DNA of 40,811 nucleotides. Origin: a virus. Positions 1 to 8,488 of the stretch are shown piece after piece. A model generated the notes under the pieces. The model had not been told where the DNA came from. It searched no databases and saw only the letters and a program-made list of their open reading frames with translations. Where the stretch lies: positions 1-40,811 of IMG/VR virus record IMGVR_UViG_3300045995_000350. One strand, given 5' to 3'. Position 1 is the first letter of the stretch. Each line of letters begins with the position of its first letter. Made by a program: the position numbers and the translations under genes.

Positions 1-164
1 TGAAGCGCAGCGACTGTTTCTGGCATGAACTGATATGGCCCCATGGCCTTCGTTTGAGGATTTATGGCGTAGGCATTCCCGCCGCTTTCAACGCGTTGCA
101 ATCCATCGAGGATATTTGTAGGGGTGTCATATTTACCAGCCCCTATGGCCATCGGGGTAGGGTC
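1..164. repeat. Left copy of the 164-bp terminal overlap
   Basis: These bases repeat 40648-40811 with a single difference, T at 127 against C at 40774. The repeat lies inside one reading frame, the ejection-type transglycosylase gene, which continues in frame across the junction. It therefore looks like the redundant overlap of a circular assembly or a circularly permuted genome rather than a physical DNA end. Confidence 0.95.
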
Positions 165-197
165 TATAGCACTCGATGAAAAGTCTTCAAGGGCCAT
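1..197 (-). CDS. 5' end of the ejection-type lytic transglycosylase gene (continues at the right edge)
   Basis: This is the start of the large gene that fills 38382-40811. The frame begins at the ATG at 195-197 and adds 15 residues (MALEDFSSSAIDPTP) ahead of the methionine that looks like the start in the right-hand copy. On the circle the protein would be about 820 residues. The start overlaps the stop of the upstream 480-aa gene (187-189) by 11 bases, as in neighbouring gene pairs. No strong ribosome binding site precedes either start, so translational coupling is likely. Residue 24 is Asp here and Gly in the other copy, because of the single mismatch between the terminal repeats. Confidence 0.8.
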   Translation of the reverse strand, partial: MALEDFSSSAIDPTPMAIGAGKYDTPTNILDGLQRVESGGNAYAINPQTKAMGPYQFMPETVAAL

Positions 198-1629
198 TTT
201 GAGTGCCCAAAATCAGACCACGCATTGCATCAACGCTTTTCAGCGCGGCTTTATATCGAGGAGCGGTACGGCCACCCATTTCCTTGACTACAGTGGGCCA
301 AGCGCCAGGATCGTCGGCGGCACTCTTTTTGGCGTTGTAAAGCAAAAACCCGTCCACATTGGCAGTCGATGACCATTTATTGGCGAATGACTGAATCGCT
401 GCTGGATTACCGGTTGATTGAGCTCGTTCAATCCCTTGGTTATAAAGTTGCACTCCTTCGCTCAAGGCCCGGTTTACACGGGCAATATTGATAATGCTGT
501 CCTTGGTGTAGGATTGGCTTCCAGTGACCGCCTGGGACAGCGACTTGTCGGCGTCGGTCCCGGCAAGGCCAGCGGCTCGCATCTGCGTCATAGCCTGTAA
601 CCCCATAAAGTGGCCGATATTATTGTAGTTGCTGGACATATCTGATGTCCACGGAATACCTGCCCATTGGCCGCCAAGTTTCGATAGAGTATGCCCACCC
701 TCACCCAGAGCATTTGGAGACTGCGCGAGCTTGATAATTTGGTTGTTGTTGAACTGGGCCTGTGGGTAAGTTTTAGCTTCCGCGTTGGCATTCTGCCGAA
801 TCGCCGCAGAGGCGGCAATATTGGCAGTATCCATTGGCCCCAACGCCGTAACCGGCCCCGGTTGACCTGGTTGTAATGGTTTAGCGGGGCGAGCATACAT
901 ACTTGACTGGCCAGTATTTGGATCGACAACTTGTGCAGTTGGCGATGGCTGAATATCCTGTTGAGTTCCTGGAATTACTTGGCCTGGCTTTTCGGCTCCA
1001 AATTCATTAGTGCTGACGACTGATGATGTCTGGTTATTGGTAACAGGCACACCACTCGGGTTAATCGCACTTACTTGCGAAGAATGATCAAGCATCGAAA
1101 GCAGACGCTCTTTCATAAATTGTCGAACTCCGCCAGGATTATTCTGCGCCATATCCATATATGGAGCAATAATATTGTCTGCTGCCTCCCTTGGAATACC
1201 TAAATCGGCGGCTTGCTGATAACCCCATTTTTGTATAGTTGACACAAGCGCATCTTTATTTACTGAACCTGGGTCCTTCGCTGCTGCAATAATCATAGGG
1301 TCATTAATAGCCCCCGCATATCGACTGGCAATTCCAGCCATTTTTTGATTCGCAAGCGCCTGTTGATTCTGCCCTGCTAAGGCTTGTGCATTGGATGCAT
1401 TTGCTGTTGCGGTATCAATGCTTGGCTGCTGTGTGCGCTCTGCGACATTGGTAGTTGCTTGCTGCGCACGTTGCAGCAGGGGATTCATGGCTGTAGCCTG
1501 CTGGATTTGCAACGCACCTGACTGCAATGCCTGCTGCGTGCGCTGCAAATTCATGATGTTGCCAAGCTGCGTCATGCCGTCAGGCGGCGTGTTTCGGCCC
1601 GCTACGGGGGCTCCAAAATCTGGTGGCAT
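187..1629 (-). CDS. Ejection-type virion protein (P22 gp20-like position)
   Basis: A 480-aa protein rich in Gln, Ala and Asn, with no recognisable catalytic motif. The N-terminal 100 residues are low-complexity Gln/Ala helix, and a Pro/Gln-rich linker lies around residues 200-270. It sits between a 255-aa gp7-like gene and the transglycosylase gene, which is the order of the P22 ejection genes 7-20-16. It is therefore probably carried in the head and delivered into the cell envelope with the DNA. The ATG is two bases past the upstream stop, with a GGGAGGGGG ribosome site inside the end of that gene. The role rests on position and composition, not on a clear sequence match. Confidence 0.65.
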   Translation of the reverse strand: MPPDFGAPVAGRNTPPDGMTQLGNIMNLQRTQQALQSGALQIQQATAMNPLLQRAQQATTNVAERTQQPSIDTATANASNAQALAGQNQQALANQKMAGIASRYAGAINDPMIIAAAKDPGSVNKDALVSTIQKWGYQQAADLGIPREAADNIIAPYMDMAQNNPGGVRQFMKERLLSMLDHSSQVSAINPSGVPVTNNQTSSVVSTNEFGAEKPGQVIPGTQQDIQPSPTAQVVDPNTGQSSMYARPAKPLQPGQPGPVTALGPMDTANIAASAAIRQNANAEAKTYPQAQFNNNQIIKLAQSPNALGEGGHTLSKLGGQWAGIPWTSDMSSNYNNIGHFMGLQAMTQMRAAGLAGTDADKSLSQAVTGSQSYTKDSIINIARVNRALSEGVQLYNQGIERAQSTGNPAAIQSFANKWSSTANVDGFLLYNAKKSAADDPGAWPTVVKEMGGRTAPRYKAALKSVDAMRGLILGTQNGP

Positions 1630-1630
1630 A

Positions 1631-2398
1631 TCAACCCCCTCCCATTTTTGACCAGCCCTGGGTCGATATCAGAGCGCCCAACGGGTCTGAACTGGTATTT
1701 GCGTTCGCCAGGTCTGTTTTGGATACGCTACTGTTATTATTTCCAGACATGAGGTAGCCCAGTGATGTCGCATTCCCCCCAAGGGCATTTGCAACGCCCA
1801 CTTGCCCGCCAGCGGTTGCGGCACCCTGAGCAGCTTGAGACTGGGCAATGCCGGTGCCAAGCGTCGTTCCGTTATTGCCAGTGTTCGCTGCGGCATTTTG
1901 TCCAAGTCCCGCAATACCAGACAGTCGGCCAAAAATGTTATTCTGAGTCGTGTTAAAGCGATTGAATGCGTTCTGGTATCCGGTTGAGGCTAGGCCCGAA
2001 TTGAAACTCATTAGGTCCTTGAGAGACGATCCAGATAGCGCACCTTGCGTAGGAGTATCAGCATTGCGAATGGCTTGCCCACCGGTATCAAGTTGGAATT
2101 TATAGCCAGGGTCAAGGTTATTTGTGAAGTCTGTGGGGCTGAATCCCTTGGAAAACTGACCTTGCGTTACTCCGGTTGTGCCCGGGTCACCACCAGCTCC
2201 CAATCCGTACATCGCAGCGTTCAGCGACTTTCCACCGGCATCCATGTAGGGTTGCTGATTCGCTTGAAGCTTGTTGAACATGTCCCACTGCGTCTGCGTG
2301 GACTTTCCCAGAGCATCCGCCTGAGTGTTTGCGGCTGCATTTTGACTGAAGGCTCCAAGTAGGGCACTCCCACCGATTGCTACGGCTATCCAGGACAT
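1631..2398 (-). CDS. Ejection-type virion protein (P22 gp7-like position)
   Basis: A 255-aa protein with a hydrophobic, signal-like N-terminus (about residues 3-20), then an Ala/Gln helix and a Gly/Asn-rich remainder. This layout is common for small podovirus ejection proteins encoded first in the set of three. The ATG at 2396-2398 has an AAGGAG site seven bases upstream and overlaps the end of the cupin-like gene by 13 bases. The stop lies one base before the next start, so the two ejection genes are almost certainly co-translated. Assignment is by position, size and N-terminal pattern. Confidence 0.6.
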   Translation of the reverse strand: MSWIAVAIGGSALLGAFSQNAAANTQADALGKSTQTQWDMFNKLQANQQPYMDAGGKSLNAAMYGLGAGGDPGTTGVTQGQFSKGFSPTDFTNNLDPGYKFQLDTGGQAIRNADTPTQGALSGSSLKDLMSFNSGLASTGYQNAFNRFNTTQNNIFGRLSGIAGLGQNAAANTGNNGTTLGTGIAQSQAAQGAATAGGQVGVANALGGNATSLGYLMSGNNNSSVSKTDLANANTSSDPLGALISTQGWSKMGGG

Positions 2399-2844
2399 GG
2401 TAGGCTCCTTGGCTGATTATGTGCATCAAAGATCGCCGTATCGTCCGGCTCAATCAGCTCAACTTCGATCTCATCAAGATCGGTTCCCCCAGTCGGGTTT
2501 TGGTGTACCGTCATGCAGATTGAGTCTTCAAGCGCTAGAACAGCCCGCTTTGTCCCAGGTTTTGATACGATCACGTCGCCAGCCTCATAGATAATAGCTG
2601 CGCCATCTCCATTCGTAACCTGCACCCGGCCTTTGGCGACGATGTAAAAATGCTCTCGTTTGTGTATTTTCCCAATGATTAGACAACCAGCCGGTCTGGC
2701 CAGTGGCCTGCAATACATACCGTCAGCATGTAGATGGCGAGTCTGCTCAGAGAGATCAAGCTGTGGCATTTTTGACATAATATCTTGCAAGTGCAGGATA
2801 CTCTCGCGCGTTGACTGTTCATCAATGATGGCAACTTCGCTCAT
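2386..2844 (-). CDS. Small cupin-like protein in the virion operon
   Basis: A 152-aa protein whose middle (residues about 55-115) reads as one cupin-type beta barrel: a GKIHKREHFYIV stretch, then a GRVQVTNGDGAAIIYEAGD stretch and an aromatic/hydrophobic strand. The His-x(n)-Glu-His arrangement resembles a metal-binding cupin motif but is incomplete. It starts by an ATGA overlap with the upstream 112-aa gene, and its end overlaps the next start. Placed between fibre genes and ejection genes, it may be a virion or assembly protein; an enzymatic role is not supported. Confidence 0.6.
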   Translation of the reverse strand: MSEVAIIDEQSTRESILHLQDIMSKMPQLDLSEQTRHLHADGMYCRPLARPAGCLIIGKIHKREHFYIVAKGRVQVTNGDGAAIIYEAGDVIVSKPGTKRAVLALEDSICMTVHQNPTGGTDLDEIEVELIEPDDTAIFDAHNQPRSLPCPG

Positions 2845-3179
2845 TGCACAATCAACCCGGAAGCCGTAAATGTCACCGATGTCGCGACGCTTGCATAAAC
2901 ACGCAAGGCGGAGGCAGACGGCAGGACAGCGCCAGCGAGTTCAGGTGACACGTACGTTTCGCCTGGGGCAATTGTGCGGGCAGAGATCATGGTCGTTGTG
3001 GCTCCGAGTGCTCCACCGGTAGTAATACCGGCAGTGATGGTTACTGCACTCGCCGTGGTGTTAATGAACACCGCACGACCTATTTTTGCCGTCGTCTGCG
3101 TGGGCACATTATAAACCGATGCATCTGCCGCCGCAAGTTGTAAAGGCGCAACTAACTGTACCTGTGTGATTGTTGTCAT
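2841..3179 (-). CDS. Beta-rich fibre-associated protein, unknown function
   Basis: A 112-aa protein made mostly of Thr, Ala, Val and Ser in alternating beta-strand pattern, starting MTTITQVQLVAPL. The ATG at 3177-3179 follows a TAAGGA site at ideal spacing. A longer frame reaching 3533 exists, but its extra part is Arg/Gly/Ser-rich and lies over the 143-aa gene in another frame. The product is probably a small virion or fibre-attachment protein. Its stop overlaps the cupin-like gene start (ATGA). Confidence 0.7.
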   Translation of the reverse strand: MTTITQVQLVAPLQLAAADASVYNVPTQTTAKIGRAVFINTTASAVTITAGITTGGALGATTTMISARTIAPGETYVSPELAGAVLPSASALRVYASVATSVTFTASGLIVQ

Positions 3180-3187
3180 TTTGGTCC

Positions 3188-3619
3188 TTAAGCTGTAATT
3201 TGTGCCCGCAATACACCTGCCTGGTCTTCCAGGGCTTTGATTCGGGTTAGATCGCCCTCCCGCAAGGCTCGAATACTTTTCAGGTCGAGGTCGTCTAACT
3301 GGGCTTTGATGGCTTGATTGGCCTGGATTACTTTCTGAGCCTGATTCGCCGCCGCCGTAGCCGCATCCAGTGCCCCCACATCCCACTTGTATTGCCACTG
3401 TCCATTCACCAGTTCCCCGCCGTTGCGCTGGCAGGATTGGGTGATGGTGTCGAAAGCGGGCTGCTCTGTTTCGAGTAGCGTGACAACGTGAAACATCGCC
3501 GCTTCCTCTGCTGTCAATGCTGATGCAGGACAAAAGTGGTTTTCATCCCACTCCACATTGCCGCCGGTTGTAATCTGATGGCTATAGCTGCCGTCTGTGT
3601 TGAGTTGTGCGCATTGCAT
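3188..3619 (-). CDS. Fibre-locus protein with C-terminal coiled coil, possible fibre assembly factor
   Basis: A 143-aa protein. Residues 1-75 are a small mixed domain (WDENHF, then a Glu-rich helix). A segment with the QWQYKW motif follows, and the last 60 residues are a long charged helix (ALDAATAAANQAQKV through LKSIRALREGDLTRIKALEDQ). Proteins of this size and shape next to fibre genes are often fibre assembly or chaperone proteins. The start at 3617-3619 is preceded by AAAGGA; an extension of the frame to 3730 is low-complexity and unsupported. Confidence 0.65.
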   Translation of the reverse strand: MQCAQLNTDGSYSHQITTGGNVEWDENHFCPASALTAEEAAMFHVVTLLETEQPAFDTITQSCQRNGGELVNGQWQYKWDVGALDAATAAANQAQKVIQANQAIKAQLDDLDLKSIRALREGDLTRIKALEDQAGVLRAQITA

Positions 3620-3629
3620 GATTGATCCT

Positions 3630-4382
3630 TTACATGTCTGCTGTGTTTGTTGAGGGGAATGAGCGAGTGTTACCGGGCCAGATGATGCGGACTGCGCCCG
3701 TACCGGCTCCCCCGCTATTACCGCCACCACCGTAACTGCCGCCTACACCCGTTAACTGCGTCCCAGAGCCAGCCACTCCCCCAGAACCTGCTGCACCACC
3801 ATTAGCACCACCCGCACCACTTGCCCCGGCCCCAAAAATTCCAACGCCACCGCCTGTACATTGATAAGCACCACCAGCCGCAGCTCCCCCAGCTCCGCTT
3901 AAACCGTTACCAAAAGCTGTTCCGCCATTACCGCCATTTCCAGAGTAACCGCCTGCACCGCCTGCTCCGCCAAAAACGTTGCCGTCCCAAGCACCGCCTG
4001 TACCGCCCGCCCCGCCACCATCAGTAGCTGCTGGTTTCGTCCCTCCTACACCCGAGGCAGAACCGCCGTTGGCATACACAACAGAGTCAAATGAAGAGTT
4101 GCCACCGGCTTTTGTTCCGTTGAAAACCCCGCTGACACCGACAACCACTGAGTAGCTTGCGCCCGGCGTTACAGAGATATTATTTTTGTAGCCGAGACTC
4201 CCGCCGCCTGCACCCGAGCCGGTTGAGCTGACAAGTTCCCCCCCGCCACCAACTGCAACTAAACTTACTGAGGTAACTCCTGCGGGGCAAACCCATGAAT
4301 AGGTCCCCGGCGCTGTGTACGCCTGCTGACCCGGTGGGGCCGTAAAACCCAGTGCGGCAACAAGCTGTTGAATCGCGCTCAT
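3630..4382 (-). CDS. Glycine-rich tail fibre or adhesin protein
   Basis: A 250-aa protein. The N-terminal 30 residues look like an attachment segment. Residues 30-100 are beta strands ([21 protein letters not shown]), and the last 150 residues are dominated by GGAGG, GGNGG and GAGGA runs ending in RIIWPG. Glycine-rich domains of this type occur at phage fibre tips, where polyglycine helices display receptor-binding loops. It starts by ATGA overlap with the collagen-like fibre gene, so the two proteins are probably partners at the same tail site. Receptor contact is inference from composition and position. Confidence 0.75.
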   Translation of the reverse strand: MSAIQQLVAALGFTAPPGQQAYTAPGTYSWVCPAGVTSVSLVAVGGGGELVSSTGSGAGGGSLGYKNNISVTPGASYSVVVGVSGVFNGTKAGGNSSFDSVVYANGGSASGVGGTKPAATDGGGAGGTGGAWDGNVFGGAGGAGGYSGNGGNGGTAFGNGLSGAGGAAAGGAYQCTGGGVGIFGAGASGAGGANGGAAGSGGVAGSGTQLTGVGGSYGGGGNSGGAGTGAVRIIWPGNTRSFPSTNTADM

Positions 4383-6346
4383 GTCAAACCCGTCCCGGAA
4401 ATAATCCACTCCGTCGCCGTTACCTTAACGGCCGTAGCAACACCATTTGCCGCAAGTGTCCTACTTCCCGTAGTTCCCGCACCCGCCAGTCGCATCGTGT
4501 CCGTCGTGATTGCAATCGTCATAACCCCCGCGCTAGCTTGATTCACAAAGGTGATTGCCGTACCTATCGGATAAGCCACGTTTGCGTTGCTATCAATCGT
4601 GAAGGTGCGGGCCGTGGTATCAGCGCTGGGGTGCAGTAGGTGTTTGCCAGAGTCGGTTAATACTGTGGTGTACGCGGCGGATTGGCTATTCTGGGGAACT
4701 GTTTTGAAGCCGACTGCATTTGTGCCGTCAGCCGTGGTGTTTGAAAGGTTGCCGGATGCGGGGGTGCCAAGTGCGGGAGTTGTCAGCGTTGGGCTTGTCA
4801 AGGTTTTACTGGATAGGGTCTGTGCCGTCGTTAAATCAGCCGTAACAGCCGTATTTATAGCAACGGATGCCCCAGTGATCGTAATGCCATTACCACTCGT
4901 GAACGATCCGATGCCAGCAGACTGTACAAACGTCAGTGCAGTTGTCCCCATCGTGGGGTTATCTATCCCTGTGTAGGTCCAGGTCGTCGCTGGATTAACG
5001 GTACCCGAAGTGACAAAGAGCGAATCCCCGGTTTTTATGTCCGTACTCATGTCGAAGTCTGTTGCACGAGTCATTACAAAGACAGCGATACCTGAACCCG
5101 TAGCCGTGACCGTGTAGATTCCGTTTTGAAATAACGAGACTTGATTTTTAACATCAATCCTGTCGCCTACCGCTGGAGAAGCACTATCAATCCCCAAAGC
5201 ACCCATCGCAACACCTGTGAGCGTAGCGCCTACCCCACTCGAGCCGTTAGCATAGACCACAGTCGGGAGGGCTGCGGTCGTTGCGTACTTCGCTGCTTCC
5301 TTGAACTGTTGGCCAAGTATCGCGTTGTCAACATAGGCTGTCGTCGCGGCATTTGTGGAATTGTCGGCTGGGGCCTGAGTAGCTACCGATAGTGTAATGG
5401 CTGGGGTGCTGGTGGCAGTTGCCACCGAACCACTAATCCCATTCGCAGAGACTACTGAGACTGATGTGACTGTGCCGGTGCCGGCAGCGCCTGTAGGACC
5501 CGTCGGACCCGTTGCTCCGGTAGCCCCAGTCGGCCCCGTTGCACCCGTCTGCAACACCAGGTTGAGTGTCTGAGTTGGGGCGGTTCCTGTAATCGTTGCT
5601 GCCGCGGCCCCAGCGGTTACGGTCCCGATAGCCAAAGAGTTAGCCGGGCCTGTAGCTCCCGTAGCCCCGGTTGCACCCGTTGGACCAGCGACTGTAGACG
5701 CAGCGCCAGTCGCGCCTGTGGGTCCTGTTGCCCCTGTGCTTCCTGTGGCGCCAGTCTGCAACACTAAATTTAACGTCTGTGTCGGAGAAGCCCCAGTGAT
5801 GGTAGCTGCTGCACTACCGGTAGTAACGGTTCCTATCGCCAGCGAATTTGCTGGACCGGGGTACCCTATAGCGCCGGTAGCACCGGTTGACCCAGTAGCT
5901 CCTGTCGCACCGGTAGGGCCTGTGGGACCACCGCTGGGGCCAGTTGGCCCGGTTGGCCCTGTAAGTCCAATTGCACCAGTAATTCCCGTCTGTAATGTCC
6001 CATTCGCATCGTAGACTTTCCAGCCATCACGATCGAAAGTTGCATTCCCGCCGATGGGCACGACGAAAGAAACGACTTTATTCAGCCCCGCCGTGCCATT
6101 TATGTAAATCGACACCGATTCTGCGATCGACGATATGGACGCAATCAAGATATGGCTCACCAAGGCAGAAGTGCTTGAGGGTACCGTGTAAAGCACGCCA
6201 GCCGATGACGGGAGTTGACCTTGCGCCAGAATCTGGTAGGCGCTTGTCGGTCCCGAAGTCACTGCGGCACCGCCGATTGTGTACGTCATGACCGACGCAT
6301 GCGAACATACGCCCTGGATCGTCGAACCTGTTGCGAGTGGGATCAT
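4379..6346 (-). CDS. Collagen-like tail fibre protein
   Basis: A 655-aa fibre. Residues 1-120 are beta-rich with a [10 protein letters not shown] stretch. Residues about 125-290 hold three blocks of Gly-X-Y triplets ([13 protein letters not shown] type), separated by two copies of a roughly 35-residue beta module beginning [12 protein letters not shown] non-repeated domain follows ([15 protein letters not shown] through [20 protein letters not shown]), then a Thr/Leu-rich stalk and a compact C-terminal domain. Gly-X-Y tracts form collagen-type triple helices in phage fibres. An AGGAG site lies nine bases upstream of the ATG. Its neighbours are the Gly-rich fibre and the short collagen-like protein. 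Confidence 0.8.
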   Translation of the reverse strand: MIPLATGSTIQGVCSHASVMTYTIGGAAVTSGPTSAYQILAQGQLPSSAGVLYTVPSSTSALVSHILIASISSIAESVSIYINGTAGLNKVVSFVVPIGGNATFDRDGWKVYDANGTLQTGITGAIGLTGPTGPTGPSGGPTGPTGATGATGSTGATGAIGYPGPANSLAIGTVTTGSAAATITGASPTQTLNLVLQTGATGSTGATGPTGATGAASTVAGPTGATGATGATGPANSLAIGTVTAGAAAATITGTAPTQTLNLVLQTGATGPTGATGATGPTGPTGAAGTGTVTSVSVVSANGISGSVATATSTPAITLSVATQAPADNSTNAATTAYVDNAILGQQFKEAAKYATTAALPTVVYANGSSGVGATLTGVAMGALGIDSASPAVGDRIDVKNQVSLFQNGIYTVTATGSGIAVFVMTRATDFDMSTDIKTGDSLFVTSGTVNPATTWTYTGIDNPTMGTTALTFVQSAGIGSFTSGNGITITGASVAINTAVTADLTTAQTLSSKTLTSPTLTTPALGTPASGNLSNTTADGTNAVGFKTVPQNSQSAAYTTVLTDSGKHLLHPSADTTARTFTIDSNANVAYPIGTAITFVNQASAGVMTIAITTDTMRLAGAGTTGSRTLAANGVATAVKVTATEWIISGTGLT

Positions 6347-6350
6347 CTCA

Positions 6351-6869
6351 TCATGCTCCTAAGAAAAATTTATCAATGTTGTTTGTAATGCCGTCCCAAT
6401 CACCCCAAGTGCTCCAATCGCCCCAGTTATTCCAACTGCTCCAGTCATTCCAGTCGCTACCGGCTGAGAAACTTGCCCCAGTTGCGCCAGTGGCACCAGT
6501 TGCGCCGGTAGGGCCCACCGGCCCCCCACTTGGCCCCGTAGGACCTACCGGCCCTGTTGGTCCACGATCTGGCAACAGACCATCAAATGCTAGCAACATG
6601 GCATTGTTCATATCCCGGAATGTCGGGGTATTCTCAAGGTCTGGTTGCAGCAATGCTAGATTTTCAATCTGCTTATATGCCTGCGGAATGTCCGAAGCAG
6701 AGACATCGACGTCTATATTGTTTTGGTCTGAGTTTCCTGTTCCAAAAGCCTTATTGGCCAGGTTGTATAGAAACAAATACCAGTTTATTTCTACAAATAC
6801 GTGGCCTTTATCGTCGGTCCTACCAAATGGAACGGTCTGCGGCTGAATTTGGTTTGGAAGTAAAGACAT
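6351..6869 (-). CDS. Short collagen-like virion protein with tryptophan-repeat tail
   Basis: A 172-aa protein in three parts. Residues 1-100 form a globular domain ([19 protein letters not shown]). Residues about 103-132 are Gly-X-Y triplets. Residues 138-160 are a Trp repeat built on (S/G)(D/S/N)W(N/S/T) every three residues, with seven tryptophans. It lies between the gp10-like gene and the large fibre, which shares the same triplet block, suggesting it links fibre to tail or trimerises with it. The start is the ATG at 6867-6869; the ribosome site is weak and coupling to the upstream stop at 6871 is likely. Confidence 0.75.
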   Translation of the reverse strand: MSLLPNQIQPQTVPFGRTDDKGHVFVEINWYLFLYNLANKAFGTGNSDQNNIDVDVSASDIPQAYKQIENLALLQPDLENTPTFRDMNNAMLLAFDGLLPDRGPTGPVGPTGPSGGPVGPTGATGATGATGASFSAGSDWNDWSSWNNWGDWSTWGDWDGITNNIDKFFLGA

Positions 6870-6870
6870 T

Positions 6871-8481
6871 TTACAGTCCAGCGCTACTGAATGCCCGCAA
6901 AGTCACACCGATCAAGTCCCTGGGAATTGGATCTATTATCTCAAGATCAAGCACACTATCACGGCCAAAACCAAGTTTTCTCCACATCGTGCGAATCTTG
7001 TTTTGAGCCATTTGCCCAATTGGTGCAAATATCCTAGCGCCAAAAGTTTTACCGCCATCCCGAGATATTGCAATCCCGGCTTGTGGGTTTGATCCCATTC
7101 CGCTTGCATTGCCCACACCGGTCAAGAAATCCAGTTGCAGCGAGCCCATAAACACGCGCCCGCGCTGGCCTTTATCCCATATCGGTGGTGATCTACGCTT
7201 TGCTAGCAAAGGCCAGCCTGCGTCCGTGTAGGCGGTTCTGGTGAGCCAATGGAGAGCTCCGCATTGGTAATCCCCGACGACGCGCATACCCTGAAAATTC
7301 ATGTAGCAGTTTGACCGATGCCGGTGAAAATCTTGCTCGTAAGGGTCGTATGAGAGCCGTTTATGAAATAGGTTTGTCTGGCCGTCAAATACCCACGTCA
7401 CATCCGCAGTCGGGAATGTGAGTACATAAAATTCATGGGCATGCTCCTGATATGTGTATCCAATCGCATCGGATGTGATTGGGTAGTTTTTTACCTCATT
7501 GGAAAATGCAGGAGTTGAGACCACGTCGGTAGAAAATCCCCTTGTGCGAATGATTACATTCTCGCCGCGCTCAGAACTGCCCAGCCAAATAATCCCATCC
7601 TGTCCCTCGAAATTAAAGCGAGCGACGCTGTGCTTGGCTTTGCACCCTGATTGCATCATCGTTCCAACAAGGCGCTGGAATGGGAAATATTGGCCCCCGG
7701 CGTTGTACCAAACCTCAGTTGTCTTTTCTCCGATCAGCCAAAGCTGCTCTTTATTCTCGAAGATCGTCACAATATTGTCAGGTGCGCCATCCTTGAGTGC
7801 ATAGTAGGAGCCATTGAATGTAGCACCGTACTGCTGTCCGCTCGTATAGAACGCTTGAGAATTTGGTTTGTTGAATACCCACCACCCGTCAATCATAAGC
7901 ACTCGATCAGCACCTAGAAATGCCGGGTCTGTGATATGCGAAAAAACGTTAGTCAGCCAGTTGTAGAAATATCCGTACGGCCCATCGACAAGGCAAACAT
8001 TACCAACGACCGTGCCAGCGACCCCATAACCAACACCATTATCAGCCGCCATGACGACAGGACCGCTCGTGGTGTATAACGTACCGACAGCCGTGAGTGC
8101 GAGCGTAGGGAATGCCGATGGCGTGGCCGGAACAGCGACTGTCACCAAATAACAGGTATTGCCAATGACGGCAAGGGCCTTCTGACCGCCAGGTATTTCA
8201 AGCAGTCCACGGACCGGTAGATTTGGGCCAGAATATGGTTGTGGCCACTGTGTCATCGTCGATGTAAATCCAGGTGCGCCACCGCCTGCGGCCGCTACAA
8301 GCTGCACAAGTCCTGGGCATCCCAACAGTCCAAGCAGCTCTTTCGGATTCTGCTGATCGATCTCTGGGTAAAAATTGATGCACTGTTGGGTATTTTGTAG
8401 AGGATTTGGGGCCGTGTCTTCGCCGCCGACGAAGCCAAAATCCGAAAATAACTGCAAAGGAGAAGAATTATTAATTGCCAT
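6871..8481 (-). CDS. Tail closure / DNA stabilisation protein, P22 gp10-like
   Basis: A 536-aa protein that matches the gp10 type by its opening (QCINFYPEIDQ near residue 35), its size and its place right after the gp4-like gene. In P22, gp10 plugs the portal after packaging and forms part of the tail tube. The sequence is rich in beta strands and aromatic residues, with LWLIGEKTTEVWYN and WVFDGQTNLFHKRL stretches typical of the family's beta-propeller-like body. I chose ATG 8481. A longer frame to 8556 exists but lies over the end of the gp4-like gene. The GGAGG ahead of 8481 is 17 bases away, so coupling probably helps. Confidence 0.8.
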   Translation of the reverse strand: MAINNSSPLQLFSDFGFVGGEDTAPNPLQNTQQCINFYPEIDQQNPKELLGLLGCPGLVQLVAAAGGGAPGFTSTMTQWPQPYSGPNLPVRGLLEIPGGQKALAVIGNTCYLVTVAVPATPSAFPTLALTAVGTLYTTSGPVVMAADNGVGYGVAGTVVGNVCLVDGPYGYFYNWLTNVFSHITDPAFLGADRVLMIDGWWVFNKPNSQAFYTSGQQYGATFNGSYYALKDGAPDNIVTIFENKEQLWLIGEKTTEVWYNAGGQYFPFQRLVGTMMQSGCKAKHSVARFNFEGQDGIIWLGSSERGENVIIRTRGFSTDVVSTPAFSNEVKNYPITSDAIGYTYQEHAHEFYVLTFPTADVTWVFDGQTNLFHKRLSYDPYEQDFHRHRSNCYMNFQGMRVVGDYQCGALHWLTRTAYTDAGWPLLAKRRSPPIWDKGQRGRVFMGSLQLDFLTGVGNASGMGSNPQAGIAISRDGGKTFGARIFAPIGQMAQNKIRTMWRKLGFGRDSVLDLEIIDPIPRDLIGVTLRAFSSAGL

Positions 8482-8488
8482 ATCAATA

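Noticed and set aside
1-164. T7-like short direct terminal repeats as physical genome ends
   Set aside because: The length is similar to T7's, but the repeat lies inside a coding frame, and the P22-like packaging genes suggest headful cutting; an assembly overlap is simpler.
3180-3533. N-terminal extension of the 112-aa fibre-locus protein
   Set aside because: The extension is in another frame of the 143-aa gene, Arg/Gly-rich, and the TAAGGA site marks a start at 3179.
5718-6014. 98-codon plus-strand frame rich in Pro, Val and Ala
   Set aside because: It is antisense to the Gly-X-Y triplets of the collagen-like fibre; the triplet pattern keeps the opposite frame open.
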